From Bacteroidaceae bacterium (lineage in GTDB: Bacteria; Bacteroidota; Bacteroidia; Bacteroidales; Bacteroidaceae), in the NCBI GenBank assembly GCA_017464345.1, contig JAFUAH010000006.1:124001-188000 (forward strand): a stretch of 64,000 nucleotides of DNA. Reading direction: 5' to 3'. Of this stretch, positions 27,201-33,908 are shown one piece after another; within the stretch, counting starts at the first letter, position 1; every line of letters begins with the position of its first letter. The notes below the pieces were generated by a model that searched no databases, was not told where the DNA came from, and saw nothing but the letters and a program-made list of their open reading frames with translations. Made by a program: the position numbers and the translations under genes.

Positions 27201-27723
27201 AGGGCCAATGAACGCTGGAACGCCAGCCGCGTATCTTCTTGAGCAAAATTTGGTCGAAGAGAGTGCGGGTGTAGGGCTCCTCGGCGGTGTAGGGGGAGGT
27301 GGTGTTGTAGGCATATCCCCAGATGGTAAGCGAGTCGTGGAAGGAGAGCGCATCGCTAACGATGTCCTCAACACTGGCGCGGGTGTCACTCTCCGTCGTG
27401 GCAGGCACGCTCTTGGGATGGATGCCTACGAGAGGGAGTGCCATGCGGTGAACCTGTAGTCCCAGGGCGTCGCCCTCGAAGTGGTGGCTGCCGAAGGTGT
27501 TGGCCACCATCGTGGCACTGTCGAGTGGTGTGCCAGCAGAACGTGTGCGACCATATTCATAGAGGAAATCAGCCTGCTCCGTTACGCTCAGGCCAAACCC
27601 TATGCCGTCAGTCTCTCCTTCAGTGCGATTGCCATCAAGCAGAGCGTCAGTGCAGGCCGTGAGTAGCAGCATGCACAATATGGAATGTAGGAAGTATGCG
27701 GTGTGTTTCATCTTAGTCTTCAT
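24295..27723 (-). CDS. Large tip-type fimbrillin lipoprotein with FISUMP-like C-terminal domain
   Basis: About 1,142 residues. Lipoprotein signal MKTKMKHTAYFLHSILCMLL with lipobox TAC (Cys24). The N-terminal third is fimbrillin-like (GFGLSV at the start, DLLFGYSNE, VVSLQFRHILTAVRFAQ, then VMFLMPQTL). A long beta-rich middle follows, and the C-terminal region carries FISUMP-like marks (YDPCPVGFMVPARDLFG and the terminal LPIRPRKE). Fimbrial tip and accessory subunits of Bacteroidales (Mfa3-5 type) have this kind of size and tail. I chose the ATG at 27723, which overlaps the last 11 nt of the upstream fimbrillin gene; a second ATG at 27711 follows the upstream stop directly. Either way, translation is coupled to that gene. 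The likely role is a tip or accessory adhesin on the fibre made by the upstream fimbrillin (inference). Confidence 0.8.
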   Translation of the reverse strand: MKTKMKHTAYFLHSILCMLLLTACTDALLDGNRTEGETDGIGFGLSVTEQADFLYEYGRTRSAGTPLDSATMVANTFGSHHFEGDALGLQVHRMALPLVGIHPKSVPATTESDTRASVEDIVSDALSFHDSLTIWGYAYNTTSPYTAEEPYTRTLFDQILLKKIRGWRSSVHWPYDDGKAKDMRFFALAPSLENMDIQVMNTPAYNTPPSFKYVVPRDVAAQRDLLFGYSNEIDVQAGPSGAGRYLGDTPKERHLGDDDKVVSLQFRHILTAVRFAQGNMPTDVTIRNIQLLHIKSTGTYTPSPATPSTGSWAVEDAVFANYAIDVRHDVTTYGSNAYIDGGQVMFLMPQTLGSEAQLVVTLQKDGELETRTIRTAAGGMTGDLWAPGYTVTYKITIGELSGDYYLLVEPNLSDYETDSPVSNVPEHGETTNYGTNLYQQGSDSYEQNTSASQSGSFRIHSFQNYKNYSSYSEGSNQHHAVGWKVLGFATPKDESFNYATASYNLNDANAVVWLSSVSGWSSNNPGTSTEQAGTTGTYTTFTYEMTAQSPVYERNHKSILSTNNNVTDLNLSTHLPDGASSKGLAMKSDYVGNHYNTANCYIVNANGSYLFPAVYGNSYQNGSESVSNPGNIFLDHVGNPIEYANILKQVNNPLPQNQITDISNDPIKGITPEETAAGIKKKVEIRDEHYGRWEDGTFWTTTDITTEIIWQDVHDMFTDASLPSPQPTESTIGLIGFTVQNIQPGNCVIALKGKKKTRVVTRAYTDDAGTVEYTSTVGGTTYPVTTQTAGSPEVLWTWHIWATDEVYPNSGENVDKSYPSYANGSKIAQLSDASGTPTAQILPVNLGWVPDDMEWRKYEPREVWVKIAQTQPNDELGTNEVIYLKVRQEAKQDLIRGTSTVYQWGRPTALPMVNYINKGVRDIYGSSGSSSITNNFQILTRSEESVNYVPLAISSPEKMIKVNAYHWWGGKSGGSYPNYAFWNTTKTLYDPCPVGFMVPARDLFGTFVIPSSPITEYVSSNAAATTYSGTSQLNMWTDAVGSKQGGYFYTKARTTTVTRGQRTEPVVYIPVSSYYSGNQNDGTTMSTSQKDQSVGYLWTTVHSSPEEGKVFYFQPESTLGDSKVRFWEQGNVDALPIRPRKE

Positions 27724-29146
27724 TGAGGGTCTTGGAGGTTCCGTTCTCGCCGGTTGATTCATTATAGGGGTTGGCGAAGTCTGTCACACTGGGGTCGAAC
27801 CGCAGGGGGAAGTCCCAGTCCTCGACACTGACTACCTCGAAAGCGACATGCTCCACGCCGATATAGCAGACCAGCGTATAGCGCTTGCCTCCTTCCAGAC
27901 GGACAGGAGGGCCTGCTGAGGCGATGGTGACGGTGGAGGGCTCGCTCTGGACGTCGTGGTGCAGGATGCGGGAGTAGGGCGTGCCCTTACTGTCAGTGAT
28001 GTTCAGGGCTAGTTCGGGATCAGCGGTCACGAAACTGTAGGACACCGAGGGGGTGACGGTTACTCCACCTGTGCGAGGAATGAGCATGGTGGCATAGTCA
28101 GTGGTGGTCAGCCGCTTGCGCGTCTCGTCCACACCCTCCTTGTCGTCGAACCCGTCGAGTTCTATGTTGCGCACAGCCGTGAGGTTACTGTTCTCCTCAG
28201 TGGTGCCGCGCAGGTCGGTGGCTATCTTGTCACTGCTGATGACGAGCTCTGCCGCTGCTGCATTGGGGGTAACGGATGTCCAAGTGCCGGTGCTCAGGTC
28301 CAGGTCGCCACTGGCATTGGTAGCCCCGGCGGCCATCGACAGTTTCAGTTCGCTGACGAATATCTTTGCAGCGTCCGTGTCGGGTGTTTTGCCCGAGTAG
28401 GTCACCTCGTCGTAGATGCGCTGGACGTAGATGTCGATGCAGGCCAGAGCATGCTTGAAGAGGAAGGAGACACGCTCTGTGGTGGTTTGCTTTGTTAGGT
28501 CGGTGTTGGTGATGCTGCTCTCCGTGTTTGAGGTGCCGTCGGCCTCGGCATAGGCACTTTGTCCACGTGCTCCCCAAAGCAAATCGACCTGCTCGGAGGC
28601 TTGGGAGGCCAAGGTGTAGTGCACGAGAGGATTGCCGGTCTCTGCGTTGGTGGACAGCCCCGTGATGCCCGTAGTGAGAGGGCCGGAGGCGGGGATGCCC
28701 GTGTCGGGTGTCACCTCTACGTAGGGCGCATAGGCAAAGAAACTGAGGAAACTGTGTTCTTGACTACCAGTAGCATCTTCGTCGTCAGCAGGCTGGTTGT
28801 CGTTGGGCCAGTACTTGATGGGTTCGTAGGTCCACTGCACATCGGAAAAATAGCGCACCCATTGGTTGTACATAAAGTTCGGTCGCTTGTTTCCATCGCC
28901 CACACTGCTCCACTCCGTGCTGCTGGTGTAGTAGGCCATGACGCCAAAGCCCTGGCTGCGCAGTTCAGTGTCCGTCATGTTGCCTGTCAGGCCTGTACGA
29001 GTTTCCGTCGGGGCCATGGTGCGCGAGGTGAAGGCTACGGGCACTTGAGGTGTCATTTCGGACACATGGTCAGTGGTGCACCCGGAAAGAAAAAAGCTAG
29101 TGAAAGTCAGAAAAAGAAAACAATATACCCAATGTTTCCGTCTCAT
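27713..29146 (-). CDS. Fimbrillin-family major subunit lipoprotein
   Basis: A 477-residue lipoprotein: signal MRRKHWVYCFLFLTFTSFFL then SGC (Cys23). Motifs match the fimbrillin family and the partial paralogue at the left edge: RPNFMYNQ, YEPIKYWPN, SFFAYAPYVEV, QVDLLWGARG, SFLFKHALACIDIYVQ, and a late GGKRYTLVCYIGVEHV. The ATG at 29146 is chosen because it gives a clean lipoprotein signal and lies 43 bp below a -7 box; the upstream 72 codons of open frame run back into purN. Fimbrillins are matured at the outer membrane and polymerise by strand exchange. It forms an operon with the larger fimbrillin downstream, whose start overlaps its stop, so the pair probably encodes shaft and tip. Confidence 0.85.
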   Translation of the reverse strand: MRRKHWVYCFLFLTFTSFFLSGCTTDHVSEMTPQVPVAFTSRTMAPTETRTGLTGNMTDTELRSQGFGVMAYYTSSTEWSSVGDGNKRPNFMYNQWVRYFSDVQWTYEPIKYWPNDNQPADDEDATGSQEHSFLSFFAYAPYVEVTPDTGIPASGPLTTGITGLSTNAETGNPLVHYTLASQASEQVDLLWGARGQSAYAEADGTSNTESSITNTDLTKQTTTERVSFLFKHALACIDIYVQRIYDEVTYSGKTPDTDAAKIFVSELKLSMAAGATNASGDLDLSTGTWTSVTPNAAAAELVISSDKIATDLRGTTEENSNLTAVRNIELDGFDDKEGVDETRKRLTTTDYATMLIPRTGGVTVTPSVSYSFVTADPELALNITDSKGTPYSRILHHDVQSEPSTVTIASAGPPVRLEGGKRYTLVCYIGVEHVAFEVVSVEDWDFPLRFDPSVTDFANPYNESTGENGTSKTLNED

Positions 29147-29188
29147 ATTTGTGTATTTTCTACTTGCTATAAGCAAGTTTTCCAGCTG

Positions 29189-29196
29189 CAAAGATA
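29189..29196 (-). promoter_or_regulatory. -7 box of the fimbrillin operon
   Basis: TATCTTTG on the minus strand, a perfect match to the Bacteroidetes -7 consensus, 43 bp upstream of the fimbrillin ATG. No good TTTG lies at the usual -33 distance, so the promoter may be weak or activator-dependent. The intergenic region is shared with the divergent purN promoter. Confidence 0.6.
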
Positions 29197-29238
29197 CACA
29201 AAAAATGGCGATTATGCACGACTTTCGGCAATAATTGT

Positions 29239-29246
29239 TACCTTTG
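29239..29246 (+). promoter_or_regulatory. -7 box of purN
   Basis: TACCTTTG ends 22 bp before the purN ATG and fits TAnnTTTG. The -33 element is not convincing. Confidence 0.55.
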
Positions 29247-29268
29247 TCCCGAAAAACAGAGAAAAACG

Positions 29269-29838
29269 ATGAAAAGACTGGCTGTATTCGTGTCGGGAAG
29301 CGGGTCGAACTGCGAGAACCTGATACATTATTTCTGCAATCGCGATTGTGCTGAAGTGGCACTCGTAGTGTCCAACCGGGCCGATGCCTATGCCCTCACC
29401 CGTGCCCGCAGGCTTGGTGTGGAGTGTGTGGTGATAGACAAACAGCAGTTGGCCCAGCCCGAAGTGGTGCTGCCCATGCTTGGCAGTCGGGCCATCGACA
29501 TGGTGGTCTTGGCGGGCTTCCTGCCGCTGATTCCCAACTATCTCATTGATGCTTTTCCCCGTCGCATTGTGAATCTGCATCCGGCTTTGCTGCCTAAGTT
29601 CGGTGGCAAGGGCATGTGGGGACACCACGTCCATGAGGCTGTGAAGGCAGCAGGGGAAACAGAAACGGGCATGACCGTACATTACGTCACGCCCGTTTGT
29701 GATGGTGGCGACATCATCGCCCAGTTCTCCACGCAGCTATTGCCCTCCGACACGGTGGACGAAATTGCCGAAAAGGAGCACGAACTGGAGATGGCCCACT
29801 TCCCAGCAGTCATTGAACAACTGGTCATGCAACTGTAA
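29269..29838 (+). CDS. purN: Phosphoribosylglycinamide formyltransferase
   Basis: A 189-residue GART catalysing transfer of the formyl group of 10-formyl-THF to GAR, the third step of de novo purine synthesis in the cytoplasm. The phosphate-binding N-terminus is VFVSGSGSN; the catalytic Asn and His lie in VNLHPALLP (about residues 101-109) and the catalytic Asp in CDGGDII (about residue 145). Length is typical of bacterial PurN. It is divergent from the fimbrillin operon and convergent with the cupin gene. It stands alone here; purE lies 12 kb away on the same strand. Confidence 0.95.
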   Translation: MKRLAVFVSGSGSNCENLIHYFCNRDCAEVALVVSNRADAYALTRARRLGVECVVIDKQQLAQPEVVLPMLGSRAIDMVVLAGFLPLIPNYLIDAFPRRIVNLHPALLPKFGGKGMWGHHVHEAVKAAGETETGMTVHYVTPVCDGGDIIAQFSTQLLPSDTVDEIAEKEHELEMAHFPAVIEQLVMQL

Positions 29839-29887
29839 TCCCATTCCGGTGGAATCGGCTCATTTGGGGGGTGTTCCCGTGCGCTTG

Positions 29888-30277
29888 CTACATACTGTCC
29901 TCTGGGGCTAATGGAGCGTAGGGGCCGTCCTTCACTTCCATGATAACGCATGGTTCGGTCACTTCCACTGTGTGCCATTGCCCTTTGGGAATGTTCAGCC
30001 CGTAAGGCCCTTCTTGCGCATCCAGTGGAAACTCTTCCAGAGGTTGTCCTTTGTCGTCAAAAAATATTTCCTTCAGCCGTCCGTTAAGTACCACTACGGT
30101 CTCCGACGAAAACCTGTGCCGATGGATGGGAACGACGGTACCCGGCATCAGCCCGTTCATCATGCGTTGCGACTGATCCTCAGCTGAGTTGCGCAGGTCG
30201 AACGCTGCCCGCAGGCGTGGCGACGCTGCAGCCTGTCGTAGCAGGTCTTCCAGTAGTTTTTTGTCAATCTGTATCAT
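29888..30277 (-). CDS. WbuC-type cupin-fold protein
   Basis: A 129-residue small cupin. The metal-site pattern is visible: two His in PIHRHRFSSE followed by Glu, then a third His in PKGQWHTVEV, and GLNIPKG just before. WbuC-family proteins are found in O-antigen and polysaccharide loci, where they are thought to act on nucleotide sugars, but the reaction is not established. I start at the ATG at 30277 (MIQIDKKLLEDLLRQAA); the longer open frame back to 30463 is untypical and crosses the promoter of the divergent transporter gene. It is the only gene in its unit. A FlaA1/CapD-like dehydratase lies 3.6 kb downstream, a weak link to polysaccharide synthesis. Confidence 0.75.
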   Translation of the reverse strand: MIQIDKKLLEDLLRQAAASPRLRAAFDLRNSAEDQSQRMMNGLMPGTVVPIHRHRFSSETVVVLNGRLKEIFFDDKGQPLEEFPLDAQEGPYGLNIPKGQWHTVEVTEPCVIMEVKDGPYAPLAPEDSM

Positions 30278-30412
30278 ATATAAAATGAAGTGAACTAGAC
30301 TTATATTATGATAAACGCATGTGCTAGTCTCTTTATTGTCTTTGATTGTGTCTTTCGTTCTATAGTTTTCGCCTGCAATTGCCCACGCTCTGGTGTAAAA
30401 TATGGTGTAAAA

Positions 30413-30444
30413 TTTGGCTCGTCTCTGTCTTTTCACTATCTTTG
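30413..30444 (+). promoter_or_regulatory. Promoter of the Na/Pi cotransporter gene
   Basis: TTTG at 30413-30416 and TATCTTTG at 30437-30444 are 20 bp apart, matching the Bacteroidetes consensus. The ATG at 30466 is only 21 bp further, so the leader is short. This also argues against the upstream in-frame start at 30346. Confidence 0.8.
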
Positions 30445-30465
30445 CGACAACAATTTTTAACATTT

Positions 30466-32196
30466 ATGTCTTATTTAGTGCTTTTTAAGCTTCTGGGCTC
30501 GCTGGCTCTGCTGATGTTCGGTATGAAGTCGATGAGCGAGGCGCTGCAGAAGATGGCGGGTCCGCAGTTGCGACACGTCCTGGGTGCAATGACCACCAAT
30601 CGCTTTACTGGAGCCCTGACGGGTATGTTTGTAACCGCAGCCGTACAGTCGAGTACGGCTACTACGCTGATGACGGTGTCGTTCGTAAATGCCGGACTGC
30701 TGACGCTGGTGCAGGCCATCTCGGTCATCATGGGCGCCCACATCGGTACCACGGTGACGGCCTGGATCATGTCGCTGGGTATGGGCTTCAACATCACGGA
30801 CTTTGTCTATCCGGCCTTCTTCGTGGGTATCATTCTGATCTACATGAAGAGCAAGCGCATCATCGGCGACTTCCTTTTCGGTGTGGCTTTCCTGTTCCTG
30901 GGATTGGGCACGCTGAAGGAGACAGGCTTTGCACTTGTTGAGGACCCGGCTTCCAAGGAGATTATCAGTGCGTTCTTCTCTGAATACAGCGATGGGGGCT
31001 TTCTCGTATCCTTGCTCTTCCTGCTGATGGGTACCATCTTGACGCTCTGTGTACAGTCGTCGGCTGCCATCATGGCCATTACGATGATGCTTTGTTCTAC
31101 GGGTGTGCTGCACATCGACCAGGGCGTCATGCTCGTTCTGGGTGAGAACATCGGTACCACCATCACTTCGAACATCGTGGCCCTCTCGGCCAACACGCAG
31201 GCTCGCCGTGCCGCCTTTGCCCACATGACGACAAACGTGCTGGGTGTCTGCTGGGTTCTTGCCCTGCTGAAGCCTTTCTTTGCGATGGTCTGTCATCTTT
31301 CAGGCTTCGACCCTGCGATGTCTGCAGATGACCCAGGTTTTGCCATTAAGGCCAGCGTGGCCCTGGCCACTTTCCACTCGGCTTTCAATGTCAGCAATAC
31401 GCTACTGCTCATTTGGTTCATTCCACAGATTGAGAAGTTCGTATGCTGGGTCATCAAGCCGAAGCGTGTTGATGAGGAAGAGGACTTCCGTCTGCACTTC
31501 ATCACTTCGGGTATCATGAAGACTCCGGAATTGTCAGTGCTGGAGGCTCATAAGGAGATAGAATCCTTCTCGGAGCGTATGCAGCGCATGTTCGGCATGG
31601 TGCGTGAGTTGCTCAACCTGTCGGCATCGTCCACGCAGAAGGACAAGAAGGAGAACGAGTTCAACAAACTCTTTACGCGCATCGAGAAGTACGAGGACAT
31701 CTCCGACAATATGGAACTGGAGATAGCCAACTACCTCGACCAAGTCAGCGATGCCCATCTCTCGGACGAGACAAAGGCCAAGATTCGCGCCATGTTGCGT
31801 GAAATCAGCGAACTGGAGAGTATCGGCGATGCCTGCTACAACATGGCCCGTACCATCAGCCGCAAGTATCAGGGCAAGCAAGACCACTTCACCGATTCGC
31901 AGTACGAGCACATCCATCAGATGATGGAACTCACCGACCAGTCTCTGACGCAGATGAACCTGCTCATGGGCGGTAGGAAGGAGGCTTACGATGTCAATCG
32001 TACGCGCAATCTGGAGAACGAGATAAACAACTACCGCAATCAGTTGAAGGCGCAGAACATCAGCGACATCAACAACCATGAGTACACCTACGCCGTGGGC
32101 ACCATCTACATGGACCTTATCAATGAGTGCGAGAAGTTGGCCGACTACGTGGTGAACGTCGTGGAGGCTCGCATGGGTCTGCGCCAGCGCCTCTGA
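30466..32196 (+). CDS. Na/Pi cotransporter family protein with PhoU-like tail
   Basis: A 576-residue inner-membrane protein. The N-terminal about 330 residues are hydrophobic and carry the family's two inverted repeats, each with a QSS signature: AVQSSTATTLMTVSFVNAGL and CVQSSAAIMAITMM, each followed by GAHIGTT or GENIGTT. The C-terminal about 200 residues are charged and helical (FSERMQRMFGMVRELLNL, ISELESIGDACYNMARTISR), matching the PhoU-like domain fused to this transporter class. It should import phosphate driven by sodium; export or a signalling role for the tail is possible. The start at 30466 follows a consensus promoter. The next gene begins 14 bp after its stop. Confidence 0.9.
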   Translation: MSYLVLFKLLGSLALLMFGMKSMSEALQKMAGPQLRHVLGAMTTNRFTGALTGMFVTAAVQSSTATTLMTVSFVNAGLLTLVQAISVIMGAHIGTTVTAWIMSLGMGFNITDFVYPAFFVGIILIYMKSKRIIGDFLFGVAFLFLGLGTLKETGFALVEDPASKEIISAFFSEYSDGGFLVSLLFLLMGTILTLCVQSSAAIMAITMMLCSTGVLHIDQGVMLVLGENIGTTITSNIVALSANTQARRAAFAHMTTNVLGVCWVLALLKPFFAMVCHLSGFDPAMSADDPGFAIKASVALATFHSAFNVSNTLLLIWFIPQIEKFVCWVIKPKRVDEEEDFRLHFITSGIMKTPELSVLEAHKEIESFSERMQRMFGMVRELLNLSASSTQKDKKENEFNKLFTRIEKYEDISDNMELEIANYLDQVSDAHLSDETKAKIRAMLREISELESIGDACYNMARTISRKYQGKQDHFTDSQYEHIHQMMELTDQSLTQMNLLMGGRKEAYDVNRTRNLENEINNYRNQLKAQNISDINNHEYTYAVGTIYMDLINECEKLADYVVNVVEARMGLRQRL

Positions 32197-32210
32197 ACAG
32201 ATACATTCCG

Positions 32211-33851
32211 ATGAAACGGACTTTTTTTGCAGTACCGATGCTGCTGTTTGCGCTCTTCGCGCAAGCTCAGCATCGGTCTTTTGTTTGGTGTCCCGACCGT
32301 GGCGACAGCACTTATGTGAATCCCGTTATCTATGCCGACTACAGTGACCCCGACGTGTGCGCCGTAGGAGATGACTTCTACCTGACGGCCAGTTCTTTTA
32401 ACTGTGTGCCAGGATTGCCCATTCTCCATTCCCGCGACCTCGTAAATTGGTCCATCGTGGGCCATGCCTTGCAGGAACTGGAACCACGGGAACTCTTCTC
32501 CACTCCACAGCATGGGTGTGGTGTCTGGGCCCCCAGCATCCGTTATCATCAGGATGAATTTTACGTCTACTGAGGCGACCCCGACCGTGGCATCTTCATG
32601 GTGAAAGCGAAAGACCCGGCAGGCGAATGGAGCAAACCCGTCTGTGTGCTCTCCGGTCGTGGCATGATAGACCCCTGTCCGCTGTGGGACGATGACGGCC
32701 GTTGCTATCTCGTCCATGCTTGGGCGGCCAGTCGCAGCGGCTTCAATTCCGTGCTGACGGTGCAAGAACTCTCGGCCGACGGTACTCGGCCCATAGGCCG
32801 GCCTTCCATTGTTTTCGACGGAGGGCAGGAGAATCACACTACTGAGGGGCCGAAGTTCTATCGCCATGACGGCTACTACTGGATATTCTGCCCGGCGGGC
32901 GGTGTGCAGACGGGGTGGCAGCTGGCCATGCGTTCGCGTTCGCCTTTCGGGCCCTATGAGGCACGCCGTGTGATGGCACAGGGACGGACGTCCGTGAACG
33001 GTCCCCACCAAGGTGGCTGGGTGCGCACGGCGGAGGGAACGGACTGGTTCCTGCACTTCAACGACCGTGGTCCCTATGGGCGTGTGGTCTTCCTGCAGCC
33101 CATGACGTGGCGCGATGGTTGGCCTCTCATCGGTGTGGACGACGACGGCGACGGGGTGGGGGAACCTGTATACTCCTACCGTAAACCTGTGCAGGGACAG
33201 ACCGTCGCAAATCCACAGGAGAGCGATGAGTTTGACTCTCCCGAGCTGGGTCTGCAGTGGCAGTGGTCCGCCAACTACGATCCGCTTTGGGGGATGCCAA
33301 CAGCCAACGGCACGATGAGGCTTTACACTTGGGACTTCCCTTCAGGTAACCTCTGGCAGGCCCCGAATTTAATTTTGCAGAAGACTCCGGCCGACTGTTT
33401 CCAGGCCACTGCCCGAGTGCGTTTTGCCGCCAAGGGCGATGGGCAGTACATCGGGCTCGTGGTAATGGGGCGCGACTATTCGGCCCTTGCCGTCCGGCGG
33501 GAGGACAATCGTTTCCTGCTGCAGCAACTGACGTGCCTGGGGGCCGACGAGGGACAACCTGAGCGCGTAGCCACCTTGGCCACTTTGCCAGCTTCCGACA
33601 GCGATACGATACCTTATTCACCAGCTGTGTATCTCGACATCGACCTGCGCGTGTCCGTCGTGGCCGGACGTTGTACCTTTTCCTACAGCCGCTACAATGA
33701 GCCCTTCCGGCCCATAGGACAGACGTTCCCCCTGAGAGAGGGTAAGTGGATTGGTGCCAAGGTGGGCCTGTTCAGCGAACGTACCACCGCCGAGGGTAAC
33801 CGCGGCTGGCTGGACGTAGACTGGGTGAGGGTTGAAGGGGTGAAAAGGTGA
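32211..33851 (+). pseudogene. GH43 glycosidase interrupted by a single in-frame TGA
   Basis: Reading one frame from the ATG at 32211 (signal peptide MKRTFFAVPMLLFALFAQAQ) gives a full GH43 enzyme of about 546 residues, apart from a TGA at 32571-32573. The residue expected there is Trp (YVY-W-GDPDRGIF), so TGG to TGA at codon 121 explains the break. Family marks are the catalytic base Asp in ADYSDPDV, the pKa-tuning Asp in GMIDPCPLWDDDG and the acid Glu in TEGPKFYRHDG, followed by a concanavalin-like C-terminal domain (GLQWQWSANYDP onward). GH43 of this layout acts as xylosidase or arabinofuranosidase. A restart at the ATG at 32598 would lack the signal and catalytic base. TGA is a normal stop in neighbouring genes, so recoding is unlikely. 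A sequencing error remains possible. Confidence 0.85.
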
Positions 33852-33902
33852 AAAGATGAAAAGTTGAAGGGATGAAAAGATGAAAAGCTGAAGGGGCGAA
33901 GG
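33831..33902 (+). repeat. Short 8-bp tandem repeat at the 3' end of the GH43 gene
   Basis: ATGAAAAG/TTGAAGGG-type 8-bp units repeat about eight times. The repeat already covers the last codons of the GH43 frame (VEGVKR) and supplies its TGA stop. It fills most of the space before the convergent dehydratase gene. Confidence 0.7.
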
Positions 33903-33908
33903 ATTTTT

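Noticed and set aside
24295-27723. Plus-strand frames such as 26383-27459 inside the large fimbrillin
   Set aside because: Antisense shadows; the sense strand has a full lipoprotein signal, fimbrillin motifs and a FISUMP-like end.
29839-29887. A terminator between purN and the cupin gene
   Set aside because: Only a 5-bp stem (ATTCC/GGAAT) is present, too weak to call.
32571-32573. TGA read as Trp through an altered genetic code
   Set aside because: Neighbouring genes end at TGA and use TGG for Trp, so a point mutation is the simpler reading.
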